Shown: positions 47,170 through 55,801 of the stretch, piece by piece | Layout: every line of letters starts with the position of its first letter | How positions within the stretch are numbered: the first letter of the stretch is position 1 | Assembly (NCBI RefSeq): GCF_900167275.1 | Contig: NZ_FUWX01000008.1 | Location: 103,633 to 167,632 of the forward strand | Direction: 5' to 3' | Origin: Cetobacterium ceti | GTDB lineage: Bacteria; Fusobacteriota; Fusobacteriia; Fusobacteriales; Fusobacteriaceae | DNA: 64,000 bases | Program-made: the position numbers and the translations under genes | The notes under the pieces: generated by a model | Databases searched by the model: none | What the model was told of the DNA's origin: nothing | The model's input: the letters and a program-made list of their open reading frames with translations, nothing else

Positions 47170-47964
47170 ATGGATTTTTTAAAAAGAGAATTAGCACCTT
47201 TATCAAAAGATGCATGGGAAGCTATAGATGGTAGAGCTAAGGAAGTTTTGACATCTGTATTATCAGCTAGAAAATTTGCTAAATTAAAGGGACCACTAGG
47301 ATTTGACTTCAAAGCTGTTAATGTTGGAAGATTATCTGTAAAAGAAGCTAAAGGGATTCACTATGGAATTAACCAAATGTTACCATTAGTTGAAGTAAGA
47401 AATAATTTTACTCTAGATAGATGGGAACTTGATAATATTAGTAGAGGAGCTGCCGATGTAAATTTAGATTCATTGGATTCAGCTCTATTAAAAACTGTTG
47501 AATTTGCAGAAAGTGCTGTTTATCATGGATTGGATGAGGCTTGTATTTTAGGACTTGCTCAATCTAGCGAACATAAACATATGACACTTGGAAATAGTGC
47601 AGAGGAAATTCTTAAAAATTTAAGTAAAGCATTACTACTTCTTAAAAATTCATTTGTGGGAGAAACTTCATATGTATTAGTTGTAAGTGAAGATATATTT
47701 ACAAAAATCAGTTCAATGATTGAAGTTTGTGACTTCACTGGGGTTATTAAGGGAATGTTACACAATGGAAAAATAGTAGTAAGTAAATTTTTAAAGGGAG
47801 CATTACTTGTTCCATTTAATAATGACAATATAGAATTAACAGTAGGACAGGATTACTCAATAGGATATCAAGAACACAATGAAAAAGAAGTTAAGTTATA
47901 TGTTACTTTAACATTTACATTTAGAGTTACAGATAAGTCTCTAGTTGTAGTGTTTGATAAATAA
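47170..47964 (+). CDS. Family 1 encapsulin shell protein
   Basis: The 264-residue protein has the encapsulin (linocin M18-like, HK97-fold) pattern: MDFLKRELAPLSKDAWEAIDGRAKEVL, VNVGRL and GIHYGINQMLPLVEVRNNFTL. Then come WELDNISRGAADVNLDSLD, EDEACILGLA-like and the closing VTLTFTFRVTDKSLVVVFD. It assembles into a hollow protein cage; members of this length usually form 60-subunit shells. The ferritin-like cargo gene directly upstream makes this an iron-storage nanocompartment. AGGAGG precedes the start and a terminator follows the stop. Confidence 0.95.
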   Translation: MDFLKRELAPLSKDAWEAIDGRAKEVLTSVLSARKFAKLKGPLGFDFKAVNVGRLSVKEAKGIHYGINQMLPLVEVRNNFTLDRWELDNISRGAADVNLDSLDSALLKTVEFAESAVYHGLDEACILGLAQSSEHKHMTLGNSAEEILKNLSKALLLLKNSFVGETSYVLVVSEDIFTKISSMIEVCDFTGVIKGMLHNGKIVVSKFLKGALLVPFNNDNIELTVGQDYSIGYQEHNEKEVKLYVTLTFTFRVTDKSLVVVFDK

Positions 47965-47986
47965 AATTATAGAAAATAATTCAATG

Positions 47987-48016
47987 GCAGCTTACGATTT
48001 TGTAAGCTGCTTTTTT
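47987..48016 (+). terminator. Terminator of the encapsulin operon
   Basis: GCAGCTTAC pairs with GTAAGCTGC across a 6-base loop, followed by six Ts. Confidence 0.9.
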
Positions 48017-48079
48017 ATTGAAAGTATGATAGAATATAAAAAGATTTTATTTTATATTTTAAAAGGAGAAACTAATAAT

Positions 48080-48994
48080 ATGAGCAGTAAAATTAAAAAA
48101 CTTCCCTTGGCAACAAGTGAACTTATGCTAGGTTTTGGAGTAGGAGGATTTTTATTAAATAGTTATAGTCAAGTGCTATCAAAGGCCTTTGGATTTATAA
48201 CTTTAATTCTTTTCTTAAATATTTTTTCTAAATTACTTTTAGATAATAAGGGAGTAAAAAAAGATTTGAATAATCCTTTAATTGCAAGTATATTTCCAAG
48301 CTTTTTCATGGGTGGAATGATTCTTACAACATATTTACAAAAGTATATTGGAGGAGGGGCTTTAATCCTTTGGGAAGTTCTTGTTCTTTCACATTTTTTA
48401 TTTATTTACACATATACAAAGAAATTTCTATGGTCATTTAAACTAAAGATGATATATCCAAGTATTTTTATAACTTATTCAGGTCTTTTTATGGTAAGTA
48501 TAACAGCAAAATATTTTGATATGTTTTATATAGGACAATTGGCATTTTGGTTTGGATTATTTTCATTTATTTTATTTTTACCATTTGTTTTATTTAGAGT
48601 ATTTAAATATAAAGATTTAACAGAAAAAGAAATTCCTACCCTTGGAAATTTATGTGCCCCTGGAGCTATGGGAGTAATTGGTTACTTAACAGTATTTCAT
48701 GATATTAATATGTATATGGTTGTATTTTTATTGACAATTAGTACTTTTATATATTTTATGGTTTTAGGAATAATTGGTAAACTTATTAAAGTACCTTTTA
48801 ATTATAATTTTTCATCTTTTACATTTCCAATGTTAATTTGTCCCCTAGGAAGTAAAGTAGCCTATGAATATCTATCAAAATTAAGTGATTTTTCAAATTT
48901 TGGGTTGTTAATAAAAGGTCAAGAAATAATTGGATTTATAATTTTAATATATATTTCAGTTAGATATTTTATAAGTATCTACTTAAAAGATTAA
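48080..48994 (+). CDS. TDT family transporter (TehA/SLAC1-like)
   Basis: From ATG 48080 the protein has 304 residues and about ten membrane helices, the size and hydropathy of the tellurite-resistance/dicarboxylate transporter family. The N-terminus KIKKLPLATSELMLGFGVGGFLL and later IFPSFFMGGMILTTYL match that family's first helices. SLAC1 and TehA are anion channels; other members export sulfite or take up malate. The substrate here is unknown. A longer frame from 47954 would run through the encapsulin terminator, so the ATG at 48080, 11 bases after AAGGAG, is chosen. Confidence 0.82.
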   Translation: MSSKIKKLPLATSELMLGFGVGGFLLNSYSQVLSKAFGFITLILFLNIFSKLLLDNKGVKKDLNNPLIASIFPSFFMGGMILTTYLQKYIGGGALILWEVLVLSHFLFIYTYTKKFLWSFKLKMIYPSIFITYSGLFMVSITAKYFDMFYIGQLAFWFGLFSFILFLPFVLFRVFKYKDLTEKEIPTLGNLCAPGAMGVIGYLTVFHDINMYMVVFLLTISTFIYFMVLGIIGKLIKVPFNYNFSSFTFPMLICPLGSKVAYEYLSKLSDFSNFGLLIKGQEIIGFIILIYISVRYFISIYLKD

Positions 48995-49032
48995 GTTATA
49001 TTGTAAATTATAAAAATAAATTAATAATTTTT

Positions 49033-49070
49033 AGCAGTAAAAATTCATTGTAATTTTACTGCTTTTTTTT
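49033..49070 (+). terminator. Terminator after the TDT transporter
   Basis: AGCAGTAAAAATT pairs with AATTTTACTGCT (one bulge) across a short loop, followed by eight Ts. Confidence 0.88.
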
Positions 49071-49127
49071 ATGAATTTTTACCATTTTTTTACTTTGGTT
49101 TGAGATAATCATCTTGAGGTGATTATT

Positions 49128-50054
49128 ATGAGAAAAAAATTAGGATATTTAATTGGTAAAATATTTTTAGATAGAAAAAACAAAAAAACTCCAAAGGGTA
49201 AAAAAGTACTTATTAATGATTGTCAAAAAATAGGAAATTATATTTTTAAAACTCCTCTTATTAAAGGTTTAGGAGAAGCTGGATATGAAGTATATATTTT
49301 AGGAAGTAAATATACTTTGGAAATGGCTAGGGAAAATCCCTATATTAAAGATGTAATAATTGATAACTCCTATAGAAAAAAATCCACAGATATTTTTAGA
49401 AATATTAAAACTGGATTTAAATATAGAAATAAATTTGATTATTATATTGAAATGGTAGGAAGTATATATTTAAGAGAAATTATTCTTATGAAACTTTTAA
49501 ACCCTAGAATGATTATCGGTATGAAAAGAAAATTTGGAAAAATATTAAAGATGATAGATGTAGTTATAAATCCTCAAAAACATATTAGAGAAAATGGTAT
49601 TGAAGTTTTAAAATATTTTAATATTAAAGAACCTAATTTAAATTATGATATTCACCTTAATAGAGATCATAAGTATTCTAAATTAATAAAAAGAAAACCA
49701 CTTGTTTTATATAATGGAACTGCTTCTACAAAATCAAGAAGTATAGAGGAAAATGTAGAGAAAAGGTTAATTGAAAAACTAAGAAAAATTTCATGGATAG
49801 ATTTTAGAAAAATAGAAAGAGAAAAATCAATATTAGATTTATGTGGACTAATTTCCCAAAGTGATTTATTATTAACTGTAGATACAGGAACTTCCCATAT
49901 AGGATCTGGATTTAATATTCCAATTATTATAGATAGATGTGATGAACAAGTTTATCCGAAGAGTTCTATAGTATTAGAAAAAGATTTTAATGATGAAAAT
50001 ATAGATAAATATGTGGAAGATATTTTAAGAAGCCTGTATGAGATAGCAATATAA
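49128..50054 (+). CDS. Family 9 glycosyltransferase (LPS heptosyltransferase-like)
   Basis: The 308-residue protein has the GT9 layout: an N-terminal Rossmann half with NDCQKIGNYIFKTPLIKGLGEAGYEVYILG and MARENPYIKDVII, and a C-terminal half with VLYNGTASTKSRS and the family motif LLLTVDTGTSHIGSGFNIPIII. GT9 enzymes add ADP-heptose to the LPS inner core; here the acceptor and sugar are not known. The ATG at 49128 sits 6 bases after TGAGGTG; the GTG at 49119 is within the ribosome site. It is probably cotranscribed with the acetyltransferase 16 bases downstream. Confidence 0.87.
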   Translation: MRKKLGYLIGKIFLDRKNKKTPKGKKVLINDCQKIGNYIFKTPLIKGLGEAGYEVYILGSKYTLEMARENPYIKDVIIDNSYRKKSTDIFRNIKTGFKYRNKFDYYIEMVGSIYLREIILMKLLNPRMIIGMKRKFGKILKMIDVVINPQKHIRENGIEVLKYFNIKEPNLNYDIHLNRDHKYSKLIKRKPLVLYNGTASTKSRSIEENVEKRLIEKLRKISWIDFRKIEREKSILDLCGLISQSDLLLTVDTGTSHIGSGFNIPIIIDRCDEQVYPKSSIVLEKDFNDENIDKYVEDILRSLYEIAI

Positions 50055-50070
50055 AAATAGGGGGAATTAA

Positions 50071-50535
50071 ATGGAAATAGTAATTAAAAAATTCAATGAA
50101 TTAGCTTTAGAGGAATTATATGAAATTCTAAAAATAAGAGCAGAAATTTTTGTAGTAGAGCAAGAATGTCCATATAATGATGTAGATGGAAAGGATATAA
50201 AATCCACTCATATTATGATTAAAAATAATGGAAAAATTGAAGGTTATTTAAGAGTACTACCTCCTGGAATTTCTTTTGAAAGTTCTTCCCTAGGAAGAGT
50301 TTTAGTAAAAGAGGAGGGGAGAAAAAAAGGACTTGGAAAAATTCTTTTAAAAGAGGGAATTAAGCATGTTTTTCAAGTATACAAAGAAAATGTGATTACC
50401 ATAGGAGCTCAAGCCTATTTAATAGATTTTTACAAAAGTTTTGGATTTGAACCTATATCAGAGATATATTTAGAGGATAATATTCCCCACTTAGACATGA
50501 AATTACAAAATGTAATTTTTAATGATAAGAATTAA
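50071..50535 (+). CDS. GNAT family N-acetyltransferase, ElaA-like
   Basis: The 154-residue protein fits ElaA: LEELYEILKIRAEIFVVEQECPYNDVDGKD at the N-terminus, GYLRVLPPG, then the acetyl-CoA loop GRVLVKEEGRKKGLGKILL and the end segment AQAYLIDFYKSFGFEPISE. ElaA proteins are acetyltransferases of unknown acceptor. GGGGG lies 7 bases before the ATG. Confidence 0.9.
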   Translation: MEIVIKKFNELALEELYEILKIRAEIFVVEQECPYNDVDGKDIKSTHIMIKNNGKIEGYLRVLPPGISFESSSLGRVLVKEEGRKKGLGKILLKEGIKHVFQVYKENVITIGAQAYLIDFYKSFGFEPISEIYLEDNIPHLDMKLQNVIFNDKN

Positions 50536-50683
50536 TAACAGAATACAATATAATGTTAATTATATGCTGTTTGTAAAATAAAATAATTATTATTTCACGT
50601 TAAATAAATTGTTTGTAATTGTAATTTCTATTGTTAGAGATTCATTTACATTCTACGATTAATTACATAGGTTAAAAAATAAA

Positions 50684-50704
50684 GGAGTTTCATAAAGAAA
50701 CTCC
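50684..50704. terminator. Terminator between elaA-like gene and asrC
   Basis: GGAGTTTC and GAAACTCC form an 8-bp stem with a 5-base loop between convergent genes. T-rich sequence follows on both strands. From 50536 to 50683 I see only AT-rich sequence. Confidence 0.75.
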
Positions 50705-50716
50705 CATTTTTTCCAT

Positions 50717-51730
50717 CTATTTCACATTATAATTTGATCTATACTCATTTTCTACCCAGTTTACTCTATCTGCAACTTTAGCTTCTGGATTTAAAACTAT
50801 ATCTTTTAGCATCCATTCTTTAAATACTTTATATCCTGCCATATCCATAAGATGTCCCCCATGTAAATATCTTGGAGAACCTTTTAATACATGGGCTGAG
50901 AAATTTTCCCAGTTTCTTAAAATATTTAATAAAACTTCTTCCGTAACAAAGTCTACAAATACTTTTCCTATTCTTGGAGATTTTTTACTAGTTCTTCCTC
51001 CAATTAAAACTCTATAGAAATTTTCCTTTGAACGAGTAAAAGCTCTAGTTGGACAAGCTTCAACACATTCTCCACATCCAACACATAAATTTTTATTTCT
51101 AGTTATTATTCCATTTTTAAAAGTTAGTGCATCTGTGGAATGACTTTTACAAGCTCTTAAACAACCTTCACATCCAACACATCTACTAGGATCGTATTGA
51201 GGTTCTGTAATTCCAATAATTCCAAAGTCAGACATATGTGCTTTTATACAATCATTTGGACATCCTGCTATATTAACTTTAATATGATAATTACTAGGAA
51301 ATATTATTTTTTCAATTTTATTTGCAAGAACAGGAACTTTTACATTGGCTTTTATACAGTGATCCGCCCCAACACATCCAGATATATTTCTAGGAGCTAA
51401 ACATGGATATCCTAAATTATCTACATCTAAATCTAGTCCACATCTTTCAACTTCAATGGCTCTTATATACTCTTCAACTATTTCATTAACTTTTGAAATA
51501 TTTTCATATTTAATTCCAGGAATACTAAATGTTTGTCTAGTCCCAAAGTGGAAAGTTCCATTCCCATAGTTCTGTGCAATTTCATGAACTAGAAGTAAGT
51601 GTTTTGCATCTGTTGTTCCTCCAGGAACTCTCATTTGAAACATAAATTCCCCTGGAACCTTTGATTGTCTAAAACAGTTTTTACGTAACTCCTCTATTTT
51701 AATATCTCTTATTGTTTTTTCATTAGTCAT
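50717..51730 (-). CDS. asrC: Anaerobic sulfite reductase subunit C (siroheme subunit)
   Basis: The 337-residue protein has the length I recall for Salmonella AsrC. It has a ferredoxin-like siroheme-reductase half-domain (PGEFMFQMRVPGGTTDAKHL). The siroheme/4Fe-4S site is CVGADHC (CX5C) plus GCPNDC (CX3C). A two-cluster ferredoxin insert follows (CVGCEGCLRACKSHS, CVGCGECVEACPTRA). It reduces sulfite to sulfide with electrons normally passed from AsrA and AsrB. The ATG at 51730 follows GGAGAGG; a longer frame adds seven residues with no ribosome site. The gene overlaps the broken asrA by 8 bases, leaving no room for asrB. Confidence 0.93.
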   Translation of the reverse strand: MTNEKTIRDIKIEELRKNCFRQSKVPGEFMFQMRVPGGTTDAKHLLLVHEIAQNYGNGTFHFGTRQTFSIPGIKYENISKVNEIVEEYIRAIEVERCGLDLDVDNLGYPCLAPRNISGCVGADHCIKANVKVPVLANKIEKIIFPSNYHIKVNIAGCPNDCIKAHMSDFGIIGITEPQYDPSRCVGCEGCLRACKSHSTDALTFKNGIITRNKNLCVGCGECVEACPTRAFTRSKENFYRVLIGGRTSKKSPRIGKVFVDFVTEEVLLNILRNWENFSAHVLKGSPRYLHGGHLMDMAGYKVFKEWMLKDIVLNPEAKVADRVNWVENEYRSNYNVK

Positions 51731-52777
51731 TGGTAACCTCTCCTCTTCCAAAATCCATATAAATTTTTTCCAATTCTTCTCCGAGTCTATTTACAGTGGC
51801 AGGAAAACTTATAAGTCTTGGACATACATCTGTACATCTTCCACATCCAACACATTTTTGTTCTTTAGATTCCTTAAGTTGAGGTCTATAAAATTTATCT
51901 AAAACTCTTTGTGCTATTCTCTTAGAACAATTTTACTTAAAGAGCTATTTTTTAAAGAAGCAGATTTAACAAGTTGACATCCACTCCATATTCTTTTTCT
52001 TTCAACAATATTTTCGTTTTCAGAATTTGTAACTTTAACCACAGGCATACAAGTACAAGTTAAACATGCCATATTACAACTTCCACATCCTATACAACGA
52101 TTACTATATTCATTCCAAAACTCTAAGTTTTTAACTTTATCAAGAGTCATTTTATCCCATGATTCAATATGAGGTATTTTTACATCTATTTTATTCTCCT
52201 CTACAAAATACATCTCTATATTTTCAGAAACTTTCTCCTCGTTTTGGAAATATATATTAAAATCATCATCTTGAGATTTTATAAGTATTTCATTATCTTT
52301 CACTTTAATTCCAAAGGAATAATTATTACTTTTATTTGTATTTAAACATGTACAAAAACAATTGTCCCATCCATTTTCTATACATTCAATCATAACAAAT
52401 TTCATTTTCTTTCTTCTATTTTCATAAAAAGAATCCCCTTGGAAAGTATTATCTATTCTTGATATACCATGAATATCACAAGGGTGTAAAAATATTAAAA
52501 TATCTCTTTCATCTTTATCCTCTGTAGTATCTACAGTGGTATTTCCAATAGTAACAGAAAGTGTGTGATTTATAGGTAATAAAACTTCCTTAGGAGAAGC
52601 TGAAGATTTTTTATTAAAAATAATTTCATCAAATGTTGAAATTTCTCCATATCTTATATCGTCATCATAACTATAACGACCTTCATTTTTAAAAGCTTTT
52701 GGTGCTAATATTTTATATTTTTCAGATAGTTTCAATAATAGGCCATCCATTTGTTCCTGTGAAACTTTAATATTCAT
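51723..52777 (-). pseudogene. asrA: Anaerobic sulfite reductase subunit A, interrupted by a frameshift
   Basis: The frame from ATG 52777 (GGAGG upstream) encodes 287 residues of AsrA-like sequence, including the cluster segment CIGCGSCNMACLTCTC and IWSGCQL. It hits TAG at 51914. In the -1 frame, translation continues without a stop as RIAQRVLDKFYRPQLKES, then CVGCGRCTDVCPRLISFP, and ends at 51723, eight bases inside asrC. This restores the expected AsrA C-terminus with its second 4Fe-4S site and a total near 351 residues. The frame change must fall between 51914 and 51935, since the -1 frame has a TAA just before. It could be a real mutation or a sequencing error. Confidence 0.85.
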
Positions 52778-52879
52778 AAAAAGGTTCCTCCAAAATTTTG
52801 TACTAAACCCAAAGTCATCTGTGAAGATTTTTCTGCATAAAAATAGAGTATACCTTTTACTACCATAAGTCAACATTTT

Positions 52880-52897
52880 TTTGAACTTAAGTTCAAA
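52880..52897. promoter_or_regulatory. 18-bp palindrome upstream of the hydrogenase promoter
   Basis: TTTGAACTTAAGTTCAAA is a perfect inverted repeat ending 6 bases before the -35 box of the hydrogenase gene and about 100 bases before asrA on the other strand. The spacing (TTGA-N8-TCAA) does not fit FNR. The regulator is unknown. Confidence 0.55.
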
Positions 52898-52903
52898 TTT
52901 AAT

Positions 52904-52932
52904 TTGACATTGTTAAAATAGAGGTCTATAAT
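52904..52932 (+). promoter_or_regulatory. Consensus sigma-70 promoter of the hydrogenase gene
   Basis: TTGACA (52904-52909), exactly 17 bases and TATAAT (52927-52932). The spacer includes TTGTTAAAAT, which resembles one half of a Rex redox-sensor site. The leader to the ATG at 53019 is about 80 bases. Confidence 0.8.
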
Positions 52933-53018
52933 AAAAATGTGAAGAGTAAAATAAATATCTGCTAATATATCCAAAGTCATTTCATAGCTTTCTTGCTTAA
53001 ACATTTTAGGAGGAATAA

Positions 53019-54758
53019 ATGAAAGTAACCATAAGAATAAATGGAAAGAATTTTTTGGCGGACTCAGAAGAAACAATACTACAGGTTGCTAGAAATAATA
53101 ATATAGAAATTGATACCCTATGTTTTGTTAAGGATTGTATGGGAACTCAAGAGTGCAATGTTTGTAGAGTAGAAGATTTAAATAACAATAGTTTAATAAG
53201 AGCATGTGCAACAAAGGCATATGAGGGATTAAATATAAATACAAATAGTAAATTAGTTCAAATGGGGAAGAAAAAAGTTATAACAGACCTTTTAAATAAC
53301 CATAATCTTAAATGCTATACTTGTAAAAGAGTTAGCAACTGCGAATTTTTGGAATTAGTAAAGAAAACTGAAGCTAAATTACACAAGAGAAAAGATTTCT
53401 CTAGAGAGGAATATCAAGAGGATTTAAGAAGTAAATCCATCTCTTTAGACAGAAGTAAATGCTTAAGATGCGGAAGATGTGTAAGTGCTTGTAGAGAAAA
53501 ATCAGGTACAGAAATTATAAAATTCAATGATATTTCTGGAGAAATATTTGTAGGACCTGAAAATTTAAAATGTTTTGATAGTACCAACTGTTTATTGTGT
53601 GGTCAATGTGTTGCAGCTTGTCCCGTTGGAGCTTTAACTGAAAAATCTCATTTGGAAAAAGTTGTGGATGCTTTAAATAATAATGAAAAACATGTTATAG
53701 TTGCAATGGCTCCATCTGTAAGAACTGCTCTTGGAGAAATTTTTAAATTAGAAATGGGAACAGATGTTACAGGAAAAATTTATTCAGCCATGAGAGAAAT
53801 TGGCTTTAAAAAAGTTTTTGATGTTAACTTTGCAGCAGATATTACAATTTTAGAGGAGGGGACAGAATTAATCGAAAGAATTAAAGCTGGTGGTCCATTT
53901 CCTATGTTTACATCTTGTTGTCCTGGTTGGGTAAGATATGTTGAAAATTATGTACCAGAAGCAATTCCTCATTTATCTTCAGCTAAATCACCTCAACAAA
54001 TTTTTGGAGCAGCTAGTAAAAGTTACTATCCATTTTTAGAGAATATAAATCCTGAAGATGTATTTACTGTATCTGTAATGCCTTGTGTTGCTAAAAAGTT
54101 TGAATCTGAAAGACCTGAAATGGAAAATAATAATATTAGAAATATCGATGCAGTTCTTACAACTAGAGAACTTGGAGAATTAATTAAAAAATATGGAATT
54201 AAATTTGAAAATCTAAATGATTCAGAAGTAGACCCAATGATGGGAACATATACTGGTGCTGGGACAATATTTGGTGTAACAGGGGGAGTAATGGAAGCTG
54301 CTTTAAGATCAGTAAAGGATATTTTAGAAAATAATTCCCTAGAAAATGTAGATTATAAAATTGTTAGAGGATTTGAAGGATTAAAGGAAGCTACTGTAAC
54401 TATAGATGGTAATAATTATAATGTGGCTGTTATTAGTGGTGGAAAAACAATTTCTAAATTTTTCAGTGAAAATATGATAAAAAATAAAAATTATCATTTT
54501 GTGGAATTTATGGCATGTCCTGGTGGATGTATCAATGGCGGGGGACAACCATATGTTACTCCTATGGAAAAAGAAAATAAAGATTATAAAAATTTAAGAG
54601 GAGAGGTTCTATACTCCCAAGACAAAAATAGTAATCTTAGAAAATCTCATAAAAATCAAGCTGTTTTAGATATGTACGAAAATTTTGTGAATAAAGAGGA
54701 ACATTTACATCATCATTTATTCCATACAACATATACAAATAGGAAAAATAATAAGTAG
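53019..54758 (+). CDS. hydA: [FeFe] hydrogenase, monomeric clostridial type
   Basis: The 579-residue protein has, in order, a 2Fe-2S domain (C35, C46, C49, C63), the His/Cys cluster HNLKCYTCKRVSNC (H95, C99, C102, C108), two 4Fe-4S motifs (CLRCGRCVSAC; CLLCGQCVAACP), and the H-cluster domain. The latter has L1 FTSCCPGWVRYVE (C300/C301), L2 SVMPCVAKKFE (C356) and L3 EFMACPGGCINGGGQP. Positions are almost those of Clostridium pasteurianum CpI. It is soluble, takes electrons from ferredoxin and releases hydrogen in fermentation. The maturases HydEFG are not in the window. It is divergent from the asr genes. Confidence 0.96.
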   Translation: MKVTIRINGKNFLADSEETILQVARNNNIEIDTLCFVKDCMGTQECNVCRVEDLNNNSLIRACATKAYEGLNINTNSKLVQMGKKKVITDLLNNHNLKCYTCKRVSNCEFLELVKKTEAKLHKRKDFSREEYQEDLRSKSISLDRSKCLRCGRCVSACREKSGTEIIKFNDISGEIFVGPENLKCFDSTNCLLCGQCVAACPVGALTEKSHLEKVVDALNNNEKHVIVAMAPSVRTALGEIFKLEMGTDVTGKIYSAMREIGFKKVFDVNFAADITILEEGTELIERIKAGGPFPMFTSCCPGWVRYVENYVPEAIPHLSSAKSPQQIFGAASKSYYPFLENINPEDVFTVSVMPCVAKKFESERPEMENNNIRNIDAVLTTRELGELIKKYGIKFENLNDSEVDPMMGTYTGAGTIFGVTGGVMEAALRSVKDILENNSLENVDYKIVRGFEGLKEATVTIDGNNYNVAVISGGKTISKFFSENMIKNKNYHFVEFMACPGGCINGGGQPYVTPMEKENKDYKNLRGEVLYSQDKNSNLRKSHKNQAVLDMYENFVNKEEHLHHHLFHTTYTNRKNNK

Positions 54759-54769
54759 AAATAAAAATT

Positions 54770-54805
54770 AAAGCTGTTAGTAAATAATAAATACTAACAG
54801 CTTTT
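54770..54805. terminator. Bidirectional terminator after the hydrogenase gene
   Basis: AAAGCTGTTAGTA pairs with TACTAACAGCTTT across a 9-base loop between convergent genes, with Ts on one side and As on the other. Confidence 0.88.
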
Positions 54806-54808
54806 CTA

Positions 54809-55801
54809 TTAATTATTTTTTTCATCCATTGATGGCATGGGAATTTTTTCTAGGACTCTTTTTTGAATTATTGATTTGGCATTTATATATACCTCTGTAA
54901 CTTTTGTATCTGCGTGACCTAAAAAATCCCTAATTTCTATTAGGTCTGCTCCATTTAAGGAAAGTTCTGTAGCTATAGCATGTCTTACATTATGGGGACT
55001 AATCTCTTTATTTATTAATTTTCCCATATTTTGAATAAGGGTATATAAAGCTCTATAGGATAATTTTTTATTTTTTTCAAAGGAACTAGGAAACACATAC
55101 CTCTCCTCGAAATCATTAAAATCTATATTATATAAATTGCTCACATAATCTTGATATTCATTTAATTTATTAACTAAAAAATCATGTAAAGGTTTATATT
55201 GTTCCTTTCCACTTTTTGTTTTCTCAAGTTTTAAAAAATACTCTCCATCTCTTTTTAAAATATGTTTATATTGTAAATTCAAAAGCTCTTCACTTCTCAT
55301 TCCTGTGTAAAAAAGAGTATATAAAATTGTAATATTTCTATATTCCTTATCATTGGTAATTTTATATTTTCCAATTATTTCTTTTATATCTTCAAAGGAT
55401 AACTTTAAAATATTTTCAATATCTCTACTTACCTTAAAATGATTTATATGTTTAACTGGATTTTTATACCCATGTTTTTCCAGTTCCTTATATAAAGACT
55501 TTAATCCAGATATTATTTTATTTACAGAGGTTTTCTTCATCTTCCTTTCATTTAAAAGATGAGCTAAATAATCCTCTACATCTTCCTTTTCAATTTCTGA
55601 CATAAGCTGAATTAATTCCTCTCCCTCTATGGGATTGTCCCCGTCATAAACATAATTTAAGAAATCTTTTAAATAGAAAAAATAATCCTTAATGGTTTTC
55701 TTTGAACGATATATTTCAAAAATACTTTTCCTATCCTCTTTACTTCTTTTTTTTCTCCTTTGGGTACTAAGGGCCCCCTTCTCCTTAATAACAATATCCA
55801 T
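54809..55801 (-). CDS. Tyrosine recombinase/integrase (XerC/XerD-like)
   Basis: The 330-residue protein has an N-terminal SAM-like core-binding domain (about residues 30-115) and a C-terminal catalytic domain. The catalytic residues are R169 (GMRSEELLNL), K196, H270 and R273 (SPHNVRHAIA), H296 (LGHADTKVTE) and the nucleophile Y305. The extra N-terminal Lys/Arg stretch makes it a little longer than XerD. No phage genes, integrase-type attachment repeat or tRNA is next to it, and its ATG overlaps the stop of a housekeeping gene, so a chromosomal Xer role is more likely than a mobile element (inference). Confidence 0.88.
   Translation of the reverse strand: MDIVIKEKGALSTQRRKKRSKEDRKSIFEIYRSKKTIKDYFFYLKDFLNYVYDGDNPIEGEELIQLMSEIEKEDVEDYLAHLLNERKMKKTSVNKIISGLKSLYKELEKHGYKNPVKHINHFKVSRDIENILKLSFEDIKEIIGKYKITNDKEYRNITILYTLFYTGMRSEELLNLQYKHILKRDGEYFLKLEKTKSGKEQYKPLHDFLVNKLNEYQDYVSNLYNIDFNDFEERYVFPSSFEKNKKLSYRALYTLIQNMGKLINKEISPHNVRHAIATELSLNGADLIEIRDFLGHADTKVTEVYINAKSIIQKRVLEKIPMPSMDEKNN

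Noticed and set aside
51950-51956. Slippery heptamer TTTAAAA (minus strand, in frame) as a programmed -1 frameshift site in asrA
   Set aside because: The -1 frame hits TAG directly after this site and TAA again before 51933, so slipping here cannot reach the intact C-terminal frame. The shift must lie at 51914-51935, where no good slippery site is seen.
54809-55801. Tyrosine recombinase as the integrase of a mobile element
   Set aside because: It is coupled to a pseudouridine synthase gene and flanked by ordinary genes, with no tRNA end, direct repeats or phage genes nearby.
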